The notes beneath the pieces were generated by a model. That model worked only from the letters and a program-made list of their open reading frames with translations. It was not told where the DNA came from and did no database searches. Positions 8,551 through 16,605 of a DNA stretch of 64,000 nucleotides are shown one piece after another. Made by a program: the position numbers and the translations under genes. Source of the DNA: an uncultured Psychroserpens sp. (GTDB taxonomy: Bacteria > Bacteroidota > Bacteroidia > Flavobacteriales > Flavobacteriaceae). How positions within the stretch are numbered: the first letter of the stretch is position 1; the number at the start of each line of letters is the position of its first letter. The stretch lies in the NCBI GenBank assembly GCA_947488655.1, contig CANKZZ010000003.1:62001-126000 (forward strand), written 5' to 3'.

Positions 8551-9624
8551 CTATTTTACTTCGTATCTCCAACCGTTTTTATCGTCTGAGAGATTATGTT
8601 GTATACTCAACATTTTATTTTTTAGTATGCTAGAGTAGGAGTGCTCACCAATTTCTGGCAATTCATAATAGGTGTCTTTATATTCAAAACCTTCTATTGG
8701 GCTAATTACTGCAGCAGTACCAGCTCCAAAAATTTCTTTAAGTGTTCCGTTTTTTGACGCTTCTACAATTTCGGTCACTTTAATAGGTCTCACCTCACAT
8801 GATAAATCATTATCTTTTGCTAATTGTATTAAACTCTTTCTAGTAACACCATCTAAAATACGATCACTTGTTGGCGCAGTAATTAAGGTGTCGTTAATTC
8901 TAAAAAACACATTCATTGTACCTGCTTCTTCTAAAAAAGTATGCGTATCGGCATCTGTCCAGATCACTTGTTGGTAACCTTTTTGCTGAGCTAAACTTGT
9001 TGGGTAAAATTGTGCAGCATAATTTCCTGCAGCTTTAGCATAACCAACTCCTCCATTTGCAGATCTACTAAACTCTTCTGCAATTAATACTTTAACAGTA
9101 CCTTTATAATATGCCTTTGCAGGAGAACAAATAATCATAAACCTATAATTATCTGATGGTGCAGCAGCAATGGCAGAATCTATTGCAATAGCAAAGGGTC
9201 TTATATATAAAGAGTTGCCAACACCAGGTTGTACCCACTCTTTGTCTAAATTAATTAGTGTCGTTAAACCTTCAAAGAAATAATTCTCAGGAAACTCAGG
9301 CATCGCTAACCTAGCACAAGATTTATTTATACGCTTAAAGTTTTCTTCTGGTCTAAATAAATAGACATCACCTTTTTCATCTTTATAAGCTTTCATACCT
9401 TCAAATACAGCTTGACCGTAATGAAATACACGAGCAGAAGGATCCATTGACATTGCTTGGTAAGGCATAATCTTTGGTTGTTGCCATTTACCATCAATAA
9501 AATCACACATAAACATGTGATCTGTAAATGTTCTTCCAAAGTTTAAATTATCAAAGTTAACATCATGAACTCTGGACGTTTCTACTTTATCTATATGTAA
9601 ATTGCTAGTGTAATTTTTTGACAT
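8551..9624 (-). CDS. ilvE: Branched-chain amino acid aminotransferase
   Basis: A class IV PLP aminotransferase that interconverts branched-chain amino acids and their 2-oxo acids with glutamate. Visible landmarks are FHYGQAVFEGMKAY near the N-terminus, the PLP lysine in GYAKAAGNYAAQ, and LEEAGTMNVFF. I start at the ATG at 9624 (357 aa, MSKNYTSNL...) and not at 9657, because a good minus-strand -7 box (9645-9652) lies between them and would be inside the longer version. The eukaryotic/type II length (about 350-360 aa) fits. Monocistronic, convergent with the MazG-like gene. Confidence 0.93.
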   Translation of the reverse strand: MSKNYTSNLHIDKVETSRVHDVNFDNLNFGRTFTDHMFMCDFIDGKWQQPKIMPYQAMSMDPSARVFHYGQAVFEGMKAYKDEKGDVYLFRPEENFKRINKSCARLAMPEFPENYFFEGLTTLINLDKEWVQPGVGNSLYIRPFAIAIDSAIAAAPSDNYRFMIICSPAKAYYKGTVKVLIAEEFSRSANGGVGYAKAAGNYAAQFYPTSLAQQKGYQQVIWTDADTHTFLEEAGTMNVFFRINDTLITAPTSDRILDGVTRKSLIQLAKDNDLSCEVRPIKVTEIVEASKNGTLKEIFGAGTAAVISPIEGFEYKDTYYELPEIGEHSYSSILKNKMLSIQHNLSDDKNGWRYEVK

Positions 9625-9644
9625 TGGTTGTAAATTTTGTTTTG

Positions 9645-9652
9645 CAAAAATA
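9645..9652 (-). promoter_or_regulatory. Putative -7 box of ilvE
   Basis: On the minus strand TATTTTTG matches TAnnTTTG 20 nt before the chosen ATG. I see no clear TTG at the -33 distance. Confidence 0.45.
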
Positions 9653-9699
9653 CGCATTTAACGTGGGTTTAAAAACATAATGTTTTCTAAAAAAATACG

Positions 9700-9707
9700 T
9701 AACTTTG
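9700..9707 (+). promoter_or_regulatory. Putative -7 box of the DUF4920 lipoprotein gene
   Basis: TAACTTTG matches TAnnTTTG and lies 29 nt before the ATG at 9737, supporting that start over the upstream ATG at 9680. Confidence 0.5.
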
Positions 9708-9736
9708 ATATCTTAAAATTTAAAATAAATTATAAA

Positions 9737-10267
9737 ATGAAACATATTTTAACAATTGTATTTGCAACGTTAGTACTTGTGTCATGCAAAGAAGACAAAA
9801 ACACTAATGATGCTATGGCTGCAGTAGATACAGAGACTGAAGCTAAAATTCAAGATGTTGCCTATGAGTCTTTTGGTAAAAAAATAACGTCTGCAGATGC
9901 TTTACCAGCAAACCGTATGGCTGTGCATTATGCAAGCATGACTGTTGGAGATTCTATAGACGCAAAAATGATTGCTAAGGTAGATGAGGTTTGCCAAGCA
10001 AAAGGATGTTGGATGAAATTAGACTTACCAGATGGTGAGCAGGTAATGGTAAAATTTAAAGATTATGGTTTTTTTATGCCAAAAGATATTTCTGGTAAAG
10101 AGGTAATTATTAATGGTAAAGCATTTGTAAATGAAGTACCAGTTGATGAGCAACGTCATTATGCCGAAGATGGTGGAGCAACGCCAGAAGAGATTGCTAA
10201 AATTACCCAACCTAAAAAGACTTATTCATTTCTAGCAGATGGTGTCTTATTAAATGTAAAAAACTAA
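9737..10267 (+). CDS. DUF4920-type lipoprotein
   Basis: A 176-aa lipoprotein (signal MKHILTIVFATLVLVSC, lipobox VSC). The body reads as the DUF4920 family: a strand-rich domain with VCQAKGCWMKLDLPDGEQVM and VNEVPVDEQRHYAEDGG, conserved in Bacteroidota. The Cys pair in VCQAKGC and the His are candidate metal ligands, but no function is established to my knowledge. An upstream in-frame ATG at 9680 would precede the -7 box, so I reject it. Its stop codon directly abuts the TTG start of mnmD, so the two genes probably share a transcript. Confidence 0.8.
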   Translation: MKHILTIVFATLVLVSCKEDKNTNDAMAAVDTETEAKIQDVAYESFGKKITSADALPANRMAVHYASMTVGDSIDAKMIAKVDEVCQAKGCWMKLDLPDGEQVMVKFKDYGFFMPKDISGKEVIINGKAFVNEVPVDEQRHYAEDGGATPEEIAKITQPKKTYSFLADGVLLNVKN

Positions 10268-10945
10268 TTGCAACGCAAAATTATTACCACAGCAGATGGC
10301 TCTAAAACAATCCAAATAGAAGATTGGAACGAGCAATACCACTCTGTTCATGGTGCCATACAAGAAGCAAATCATGTGTATATAAAACATGGTTTGCTTT
10401 TTTTTTCTTCGGAAATTTTAAATACTTCATCATCTGAGATTAACATACTAGAAATTGGCTTTGGTACAGGCTTAAATGCTCTACTAACGCTCTTAAAAGC
10501 AGAAGAATTAAACCAATCTATTAATTATGTTGGTGTGGAGGCTTTTCCAATTTCTACAGAAGAATTAGAGCAATTAAATTATCCTTCACAATTAAATGTA
10601 GCCCAAGAAAAGTTATATCAACTTCACAATTGTACTTGGGAAGAAAAACATCAAATTTCTGAAGTATTTCACCTTAAAAAGCAACAGCTGTTATTTAAAG
10701 ATATTTCCGTAGAAAATCAATTTGACGTAATATACTTTGATGCTTTTGGAGCGCGCGTACAACCAGAACTTTGGACAGCGTCTATCTTTAAAATTATGTA
10801 TAAAGCTCTAAAACAAAATGGTGTTTTAACCACTTATGCTGCCATTGGTGAGGTTAGACGCACGCTTATTGCTTTAGGTTTTGAGGTAGAACGCTTAGAG
10901 GGTCCTCCTGGAAAACGTCATATGCTTAGAGCTATTAAACGTTAA
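10268..10945 (+). CDS. mnmD: tRNA 5-methylaminomethyl-2-thiouridine methyltransferase, MnmD type
   Basis: A 225-aa SAM-dependent methyltransferase corresponding to the MnmC2/MnmD domain that makes the last methyl transfer of mnm5s2U34 in tRNA. Landmarks are the N-terminal TADGSKTIQIEDWNEQYHSVHGA, the SAM motif ILEIGFGTGLNALL, DVIYFDAFGARVQPELW and the C-terminal RLEGPPGKRHMLRA. Stand-alone MnmD without the oxidase domain is usual in Bacteroidota. The start is TTG at 10268, directly after the stop of the preceding gene; the next in-frame Met would delete conserved residues. Confidence 0.9.
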   Translation: MQRKIITTADGSKTIQIEDWNEQYHSVHGAIQEANHVYIKHGLLFFSSEILNTSSSEINILEIGFGTGLNALLTLLKAEELNQSINYVGVEAFPISTEELEQLNYPSQLNVAQEKLYQLHNCTWEEKHQISEVFHLKKQQLLFKDISVENQFDVIYFDAFGARVQPELWTASIFKIMYKALKQNGVLTTYAAIGEVRRTLIALGFEVERLEGPPGKRHMLRAIKR

Positions 10946-10999
10946 ACCCTTATTAAAACCGTAAGACATCATTCTAGTATTTCGTAAATTTACTACACT

Positions 11000-11908
11000 A
11001 TGAAAACAGTTTTAATTACAGGAGCAACAGGTTTAATTGGCAAAGAAATTGTGAAAGTTTGTCATGAAAAAAATTATGTTGTTCATTATCTTACTACTTC
11101 AAAAGATAAACTTAGCTCACAAGAAAATTATAAAGGATTTTATTGGAATCCCGATAAAAATGAGATTGATAAATCTTGTTTTAATGGTGTAAGTTCTATT
11201 ATTAATTTAGTTGGCGCTACAATATCTAAACGTTGGACAGATAGTTATAAAAAAGAAATTATTACAAGTAGAACCGAAACTGCTCAATTACTATTAGACA
11301 CTATAAAGTCTAATAATTATCCTATCGAGCAAATCGTATCAGCTAGTGCCATTGGTATTTACCCAGATTCACTAACACATTACTATGACGAAAATGAAAA
11401 AGAAATATCTGACTCATTTTTAGGTAAGGTTGTAGAGAAATGGGAAGCAGCAGTAGATGAGTTTACAACCGCAAATATTGAGGTGGCAAAAATTAGGATT
11501 GGCTTAGTGCTCTCTAAAAATGGAGGAGCATTACCAGAAATAGCAAAACCAATACGTTTTGGAGCAGGAGCTCCATTTGGTAGTGGTGAGCAATGGCAAT
11601 CTTGGATTCATGTAGAAGATTTGGCACGTATGTTTGTGTTTGCTGTAACTCAAGATTTACAAGGTATATATAATGGTGTTGCTCCAAATCCTGTATCTAA
11701 TAAAGAGCTTACGAAGGCAGTGGCAAATACTCTTGACAAGCCTTTAATTTTACCAAATATTCCCAAATTTGCAATGAAACTAGTATTAGGAGAAATGCAT
11801 ATTTTATTGTTTGAAAGCCAACGTGTGTGTGCCTCTAAAATTGAGAATTCTGGTTTTGTTTTTAATCATTATCATATAGATCCTGCTCTCACCGAAATAT
11901 TTAATTAG
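11000..11908 (+). CDS. TIGR01777-family NAD(P)-dependent epimerase/dehydratase
   Basis: A 302-aa extended-type SDR protein. It has the N-terminal nucleotide motif TGATGLIGKEI, SASAIGIYPDS with the Tyr used by SDR enzymes, GEQWQSWIHVEDLARMF, and a C-terminal part of the DUF1731 type (LILPNIPKFAMKLVLGEM). This is the family of E. coli YfcH, whose substrate is not firmly known. The old family label links it to cell division (SulA-like), which should not be taken as function. Confidence 0.9.
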   Translation: MKTVLITGATGLIGKEIVKVCHEKNYVVHYLTTSKDKLSSQENYKGFYWNPDKNEIDKSCFNGVSSIINLVGATISKRWTDSYKKEIITSRTETAQLLLDTIKSNNYPIEQIVSASAIGIYPDSLTHYYDENEKEISDSFLGKVVEKWEAAVDEFTTANIEVAKIRIGLVLSKNGGALPEIAKPIRFGAGAPFGSGEQWQSWIHVEDLARMFVFAVTQDLQGIYNGVAPNPVSNKELTKAVANTLDKPLILPNIPKFAMKLVLGEMHILLFESQRVCASKIENSGFVFNHYHIDPALTEIFN

Positions 11909-12038
11909 ACTATAAGCTATTTTTAAATTGTTAATCTTAAAATAAAATATTTAAGTCAATATTTTGAGAATTCTAAAATGTAAAGTATATTTGTCATATA
12001 GTAAAAATAATTTTACTTAACATAAAATATACTTGTCA

Positions 12039-12485
12039 ATGATGAATGCGAAAAAAATACTAGATTGTGAGCGATCCACAATTGATAAATGGTCAAAATT
12101 TCAGTTACCTTCATCATGGAAATCTAAAGGAGTTATACTATCTCTTGTAATTTTTATAGTCTTAATTACTTTTAAATTTATTGATAATGAACCTGCTTGG
12201 ATAAGTGATGTTTTAAAAAGAGGCTTATTAATAAGTTTTCTTATTATATCACTTTCAAAAGAACACGTAGAAGATGAAATGATTGCGTCTTTAAGATCTA
12301 AATCTTATGCATTAGCTTTTATTTTTGGTATTGGTTATGTCATATGGCAACCTATAATGGAGTCCATTTTACATGCTTTTATATATGAACCAAATCCAAA
12401 TAATACATTTAGTTATTTTGAAATATTATTCTTTATGTTATTAATTCAGATTATGTTTTTTGAAGTTTTAAAACGTAATAGATGA
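12039..12485 (+). CDS. Membrane protein paired with an Xre-type regulator
   Basis: A 148-aa protein with four hydrophobic stretches, including GVILSLVIFIVLITFKFI, LLISFLIISL and YFEILFFMLLIQIMFFEVL. The ATG at 12039 is preferred to the in-frame TTG at 12033. The stop overlaps the start of a small helix-turn-helix gene as ATGA. Membrane protein plus Xre gene pairs are common in Bacteroidota and Firmicutes, where the membrane protein is thought to sense or sequester. Which applies here is unknown. Confidence 0.7.
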   Translation: MMNAKKILDCERSTIDKWSKFQLPSSWKSKGVILSLVIFIVLITFKFIDNEPAWISDVLKRGLLISFLIISLSKEHVEDEMIASLRSKSYALAFIFGIGYVIWQPIMESILHAFIYEPNPNNTFSYFEILFFMLLIQIMFFEVLKRNR

Positions 12486-12685
12486 TGAAAAACACGATTA
12501 AAGTAGAGCGCGCTATTTTAAATTTAACACAAGATGATTTAGCTAAAAAGATAGGTGTCTCTCGCCAAACTATAAATTCTATAGAGGCTAATAGATATGT
12601 GCCTTCTACAGTATTGGCTCTCAAACTCTCCCAAGTTTTTGGTAAACCTGTAAACGATTTTTTTAAACTTTTAAAAGGTGATTAG
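12482..12685 (+). CDS. Small Xre/Cro-type DNA-binding protein
   Basis: A 67-aa single-domain helix-turn-helix protein: LTQDDLAKKIGVSRQTINSI is the classic Cro/CI HTH (residues 15-34), followed by ANRYVPSTVLALKLSQVFG, typical of the YozG/HTH_3 group. It is translationally coupled to the membrane protein gene by an ATGA overlap and probably regulates this pair or nearby genes. Confidence 0.88.
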   Translation: MMKNTIKVERAILNLTQDDLAKKIGVSRQTINSIEANRYVPSTVLALKLSQVFGKPVNDFFKLLKGD

Positions 12686-12720
12686 TGTTGTATTGTTTTT
12701 GTCTATTGTAGTAATCAAGA

Positions 12721-13395
12721 TTATTTTAATAACTCTACAAATGTAGCCATTCCTTTTGTTGCAGATTCTTCTATAACAGTAATGCGGTTCGTGCCGCTAA
12801 TAGAAGGGTTAGGGTCTATAAAATATACTGGTGTTTCGGCTGGTACATAATTTATTAATCCTGCAGCAGGATAAACTTGCATAGACGTACCAATTATTAG
12901 TAAAATGTCTGCAGTTTCGCAAATATCTATAGCTGTATCTATCATTGGCACATCTTCTCCAAACCATACTATATGAGGTCTTAATTGATGCCCTTTTTCG
13001 CATAAATCACCAATATTTAAATCACCTGTCCAGGATTTTACATCGGTTTCATTTTTAGTACTTTTTACTTTAAGTAACTCACCATGTAAATGGATAACGT
13101 TGCTACTACCTGCACGTTCATGTAAATCGTCTACATTTTGAGTAATGATAGTTACCCGATAATTGGTTTCTAATTTAGCCAAATCATAATGTGCATTGTT
13201 AGGCTCAACTTCATATAATTGTTTACGACGTTGATTATAAAAATTTAATACGAGTTCTGGATTATTAATAAAGCCTTGAGGTGTGGCAACTTCCATAACA
13301 TCATGACCTTCCCATAATCCATCAGCATCTCTAAAGGTTTTTATACCGCTTTCTGCACTAACACCAGCACCAGTTAATACGACCAAATGTTTCAT
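12721..13395 (-). CDS. cobB: Sir2-family NAD-dependent protein deacylase
   Basis: A 224-aa sirtuin that removes acyl groups from lysines using NAD. Visible: VVLTGAGVSAESGIKTFRD, TQNVDDLHERAG, the catalytic His in IHLHGEL, and PHIVWFGEDVP. FYNQRRKQL supplies the Tyr-x-x-Arg pair of class III sirtuins able to remove succinyl/malonyl groups. The four zinc-binding Cys of E. coli CobB are absent (only one Cys, in LCEKGHQLRPH), a variant I believe is usual in Bacteroidota. I start at ATG 13395, 4 nt after the stop of the upstream gene; the longer frame would overlap it. Confidence 0.92.
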   Translation of the reverse strand: MKHLVVLTGAGVSAESGIKTFRDADGLWEGHDVMEVATPQGFINNPELVLNFYNQRRKQLYEVEPNNAHYDLAKLETNYRVTIITQNVDDLHERAGSSNVIHLHGELLKVKSTKNETDVKSWTGDLNIGDLCEKGHQLRPHIVWFGEDVPMIDTAIDICETADILLIIGTSMQVYPAAGLINYVPAETPVYFIDPNPSISGTNRITVIEESATKGMATFVELLK

Positions 13396-13399
13396 ATTA

Positions 13400-14593
13400 T
13401 TAGTTGTTTTTCCATTGCGTAAACTCATTTGACTTAGCGTATCCCTCTAAAATATTTTCACCAAACTCATCATCTTCTTCTATATATTCAATAAGAGCTT
13501 CTTTATCATATCCTTCTTCTATAAGTGTATCTAGATATTTAGAAGTATCGGTGTAATTTTTCATTAAAACCAAAGTACTCAAGTAACCAACTTGACCTTC
13601 AAAAAAATCTGGATAATTCTCTATAGTGTAGGTATAAAGATTGAGAGCTAGATCATAATTTTTATCTTCAAAGGCAATACCTGCTTTCATGAAATTTAAA
13701 AAATCATCTTCAGTTTCATTTTGTAGTTGGTTAATTACTTGTATTGCCTCTATATAGTTCTCTTTGTAGAGGTGATAGTCTACTCTATTAAGCGCTATTG
13801 TTGGATCATCAGGAAAAGCTTCTATTAAATCTTCTAAAGACGCTAGATACTTGTCTTCATCTAGCTGCATAGAAACTAGTATTTTAAAAATAAGTAGAAA
13901 TTTTTCATTAGAAAGCTCAGATTTAAAACCATTTAATATTTTATATGCCTTTTTATAGTCTCCACTTTTATTTAATAAAATAGCTTTTAAAAGTTCTTTC
14001 TTTTCAGGGTTTTTCTCTTCAACAATAGAATCCTTAGGCATTGTATACTGCATTACTCGCCCAATAGTATCTGTAAAATGTTCTCCAACCAAATAAATAT
14101 ACATGTCTGAGAATTGTAACTCACCATCAATATTCACAATTCTATAATCGTGATAATTCATTCCAACATCAGATGAATAAAGTCTAAACAAGGCATAGTA
14201 TGTTTGCGCCTGTTCATCATAGCGATAATTAATAAAATCATAGTAAGCATCATTTTCTACATCTGTTATGATCTCATTAGGAAATGCTATTAAAGCTCTA
14301 TTCATACCTACTATAAAACCTTTTACGAAAGGATCATTTGGGTCTAACGTTGGGTAGTCATTTAAAATGCGGTTAAAAAATTTGTCTTTATTTAGCTTGG
14401 CAACAAAAGTCTCTGCATCGCTGTCATGAATTGCAGTTTCTATTAACTGTGCAAATTCTATTACTCTTAAAGAGTTTTCTTCACTGTACGCAATCGTATC
14501 CTTAAGTGTCTCATTATTTATCTTTTGTGCAGCAATGTTTTGAGTGCTTAGACAAAGCAGTAAAAAAACATATGTTAGGTTTCTTAGTCTCAT
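13400..14593 (-). CDS. Secreted TPR-repeat protein of unknown function
   Basis: A 397-aa protein with a cleavable signal peptide (LTYVFLLLCLSTQNIAAQ). An N-terminal mixed domain (about 25-190) is followed by TPR-like helical repeats (KKAYKILNGF, EAIQVINQLQ, DLALNLYTYTIENYPDFFEG). The C-terminus is acidic. It lies just before and in the same direction as the sirtuin gene, with a 4-nt gap, and so is probably co-transcribed, though no functional link is evident. It is divergent from trmH. Confidence 0.75.
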   Translation of the reverse strand: MRLRNLTYVFLLLCLSTQNIAAQKINNETLKDTIAYSEENSLRVIEFAQLIETAIHDSDAETFVAKLNKDKFFNRILNDYPTLDPNDPFVKGFIVGMNRALIAFPNEIITDVENDAYYDFINYRYDEQAQTYYALFRLYSSDVGMNYHDYRIVNIDGELQFSDMYIYLVGEHFTDTIGRVMQYTMPKDSIVEEKNPEKKELLKAILLNKSGDYKKAYKILNGFKSELSNEKFLLIFKILVSMQLDEDKYLASLEDLIEAFPDDPTIALNRVDYHLYKENYIEAIQVINQLQNETEDDFLNFMKAGIAFEDKNYDLALNLYTYTIENYPDFFEGQVGYLSTLVLMKNYTDTSKYLDTLIEEGYDKEALIEYIEEDDEFGENILEGYAKSNEFTQWKNN

Positions 14594-14629
14594 TGAGTTT
14601 ATTTATTTTCATAAATATAATTGTTTTTA

Positions 14630-15286
14630 ATGATTGATATTAAATTATTAGAACATCTAGAAAGTTTTCTTACCGATCATCGTATAGAAAAATTTACCAA
14701 GGTGTTATCTCAGCGTACTAAACACTTTACTGTGGCTACCGAAGATGTTTACCAATTACACAACACAAGCGCAGTGATGCGTAGCTGTGACGTTTTTGGT
14801 ATACAAGAATTACACATTATAGAAGAGCAAAACTCTAAAGATATAGATCGTGAGATTGCAATGGGAGCACAAAAATGGGTAGATTTAAAAAGATACCACT
14901 CGGTAAAAGAAGCCTTGAAAAATTTAAAACAGAATGGTTACCAAATAGTTGCAACCACTCCTCATGAGAACGATTGTGTTCTCTCTGAGTTTGATGTAAC
15001 TAAAAAATCTTGTTTTTTCTTCGGAAGAGAGACAGAAGGATTATCTCAAGAAGTCTTAGATGAGGCAGATTGTTATCTCAAAATTCCAATGGTTGGTTTT
15101 ACCGAAAGCTTAAACATATCTGTATCTGCAGCAATAATTCTTCAAGATGTTACTTCAAAATTAAAATCAAGCGATGTTGCTTGGCAACTTACAGAAGAAG
15201 AGCATCTGGAAAAACGTCTAGATTGGTGTAAAAAAACCATTAAAAGCTATGAACAAGTGGTTGAGCGTTTTTATAACAACGATTAA
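14630..15286 (+). CDS. trmH: tRNA (guanosine-2'-O-)-methyltransferase, SpoU/TrmH family
   Basis: A 218-aa SPOUT methyltransferase. Motif 1 is NTSAVMRSCDVFGIQELH, with the conserved Arg; motif 2 FFGRETEGLSQEVLDEAD and motif 3 IPMVGFTESLNISVSAAI form the knotted SAM site. The N- and C-terminal extensions agree with TrmH (Gm18 of tRNA) rather than the longer RlmB, but SpoU paralogues are hard to tell apart by eye. The ATG at 14630 is preferred to the TTG at 14621. Confidence 0.87.
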   Translation: MIDIKLLEHLESFLTDHRIEKFTKVLSQRTKHFTVATEDVYQLHNTSAVMRSCDVFGIQELHIIEEQNSKDIDREIAMGAQKWVDLKRYHSVKEALKNLKQNGYQIVATTPHENDCVLSEFDVTKKSCFFFGRETEGLSQEVLDEADCYLKIPMVGFTESLNISVSAAIILQDVTSKLKSSDVAWQLTEEEHLEKRLDWCKKTIKSYEQVVERFYNND

Positions 15287-15321
15287 TTGTGTAATTTTAA
15301 TAACCTATAAAACAGGATATT

Positions 15322-15696
15322 ATGACACACAATATGGTTAGTTGGTTTGAAATACCAGTAAATGATATGGATAGAGCCAAAGCATTTTATGAAGCGGTTT
15401 TTAATACTAAGATAGATATACAAGAGTTTGGAGATACTTTAATGGGATGGTTTCCTTTTGAAGAAAATAAACCAGGAGCAGCAGGAACATTAGTAAAACA
15501 AGAAAGTTATATACCAAGTCAAGAAGGTACACTTGTGTATTTTAATTGCGAGGATGTTGCAAATGAAATGAGTAGAGTAGAAGCTGCAGGAGGAATCGTC
15601 ATACAGTTAAAAACCGAAATTTCACCAGAACATGGTTTTATGGGTGTTTTTATAGATACAGAGGGAAATAGAGTGGCATTACACTCTAATTTATAA
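15322..15696 (+). CDS. VOC-family (glyoxalase/dioxygenase fold) protein
   Basis: A 124-aa VOC protein with two beta-alpha-beta-beta-beta modules. The start MVSWFEIPVNDMDRAKAFYE is typical, and the second module contains ISPEHGFMGVFIDTEGNRVALHS. The substrate is not predictable. It is convergent with the next gene; the two stop codons are 2 nt apart. Confidence 0.88.
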   Translation: MTHNMVSWFEIPVNDMDRAKAFYEAVFNTKIDIQEFGDTLMGWFPFEENKPGAAGTLVKQESYIPSQEGTLVYFNCEDVANEMSRVEAAGGIVIQLKTEISPEHGFMGVFIDTEGNRVALHSNL

Positions 15697-15698
15697 TA

Positions 15699-16478
15699 TT
15701 AAAATCGTCCAGATTTATTTCTATTTAGGATTTTATACTCTTCATAACACTCACTTATAGCGTCTAGCATTTGAAGATCGTTAGCAGAATCTATAAAGTC
15801 TTTAGAGTAGTTACATTGATTTACAATTTCATCTAAATCATATTTGTCAACCTGTAATAATACCGTTAACATTTCTCTATCAAAGCGAGAAGCGAGTAAA
15901 TTTCTAATCTCATCATCTTTCTTCATTTTTTTGAGCTTACGTAACTCGTTTGGCTTTTTTCCGAAGATATTATGTAAAAAATCTGCAGGATTAAAGATTG
16001 CTCCTAAAACTTTACTTACAGCATTAGGCCTTCTGTTTCCTGCTTCGTAACCACTATTTAAACCAGAAATACTATATCTGTGATTAGATTTTATAGGTAC
16101 TTGCTTAACGTCTATTTCTAAATAACCGGTTAATTTTAATTGGTTTACTACAACTTCTTCTAAAGCCAAGGCAGATTCTACCATGCCTATTTTAGTGTCT
16201 CCAAATTTAAGCCAATCATTAGTCACTCTAACTTTAATAGATTTGTAACCTAAGTATGATAAGTGTAAGGTATCATTAAGTTGTGCTTTAATTTCAAATT
16301 TACCTTCTTCATTTGAAGAGGTACCAATAACTTGGTTAAGATTGACGATGTTTACACGATCTATAGGTGTATCTGTAGTTAAGTCTATAATTGTTCCCTT
16401 AACAGTGCTCTCTGTATCTTGAGCAAAGCCAAAACTAGTTATAGAAATAAATAAAAAAAGGGTTATAATGTGTTTCAT
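15699..16478 (-). CDS. Secreted carboxypeptidase-regulatory-like domain protein
   Basis: A 259-aa protein with signal peptide MKHIITLFLFISITSFGFAQ. Residues 25-105 form a carboxypeptidase-D regulatory-like beta-sandwich (STVKGTIIDLTTDTPIDRVN ... LHLSYLGYKSIKV), as in the N-terminus of TonB-dependent receptors. No receptor barrel follows; the rest is helical and charged. I start at ATG 16478, which gives a proper signal peptide, instead of the longer in-frame start at 16523. Envelope location is inferred; function unknown. Confidence 0.8.
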   Translation of the reverse strand: MKHIITLFLFISITSFGFAQDTESTVKGTIIDLTTDTPIDRVNIVNLNQVIGTSSNEEGKFEIKAQLNDTLHLSYLGYKSIKVRVTNDWLKFGDTKIGMVESALALEEVVVNQLKLTGYLEIDVKQVPIKSNHRYSISGLNSGYEAGNRRPNAVSKVLGAIFNPADFLHNIFGKKPNELRKLKKMKKDDEIRNLLASRFDREMLTVLLQVDKYDLDEIVNQCNYSKDFIDSANDLQMLDAISECYEEYKILNRNKSGRF

Positions 16479-16566
16479 GTCATTATTTGATATGTTAAAA
16501 GTAATAAACAAATTGCATACCACTGTTGTAGTGGTCGTAAATTTGACTAAATATTAACAACATAGT

Positions 16567-16600
16567 ATAAAAAAACCTCGCAACAATGTTACGAGGTTTC
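16567..16600 (-). terminator. Terminator of the deaD gene
   Basis: On the minus strand aaacctcg-taac / gttg-cgaggttt forms a long stem, followed by a T-run, 7 nt past the helicase stop. Confidence 0.85.
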
Positions 16601-16605
16601 TATAT

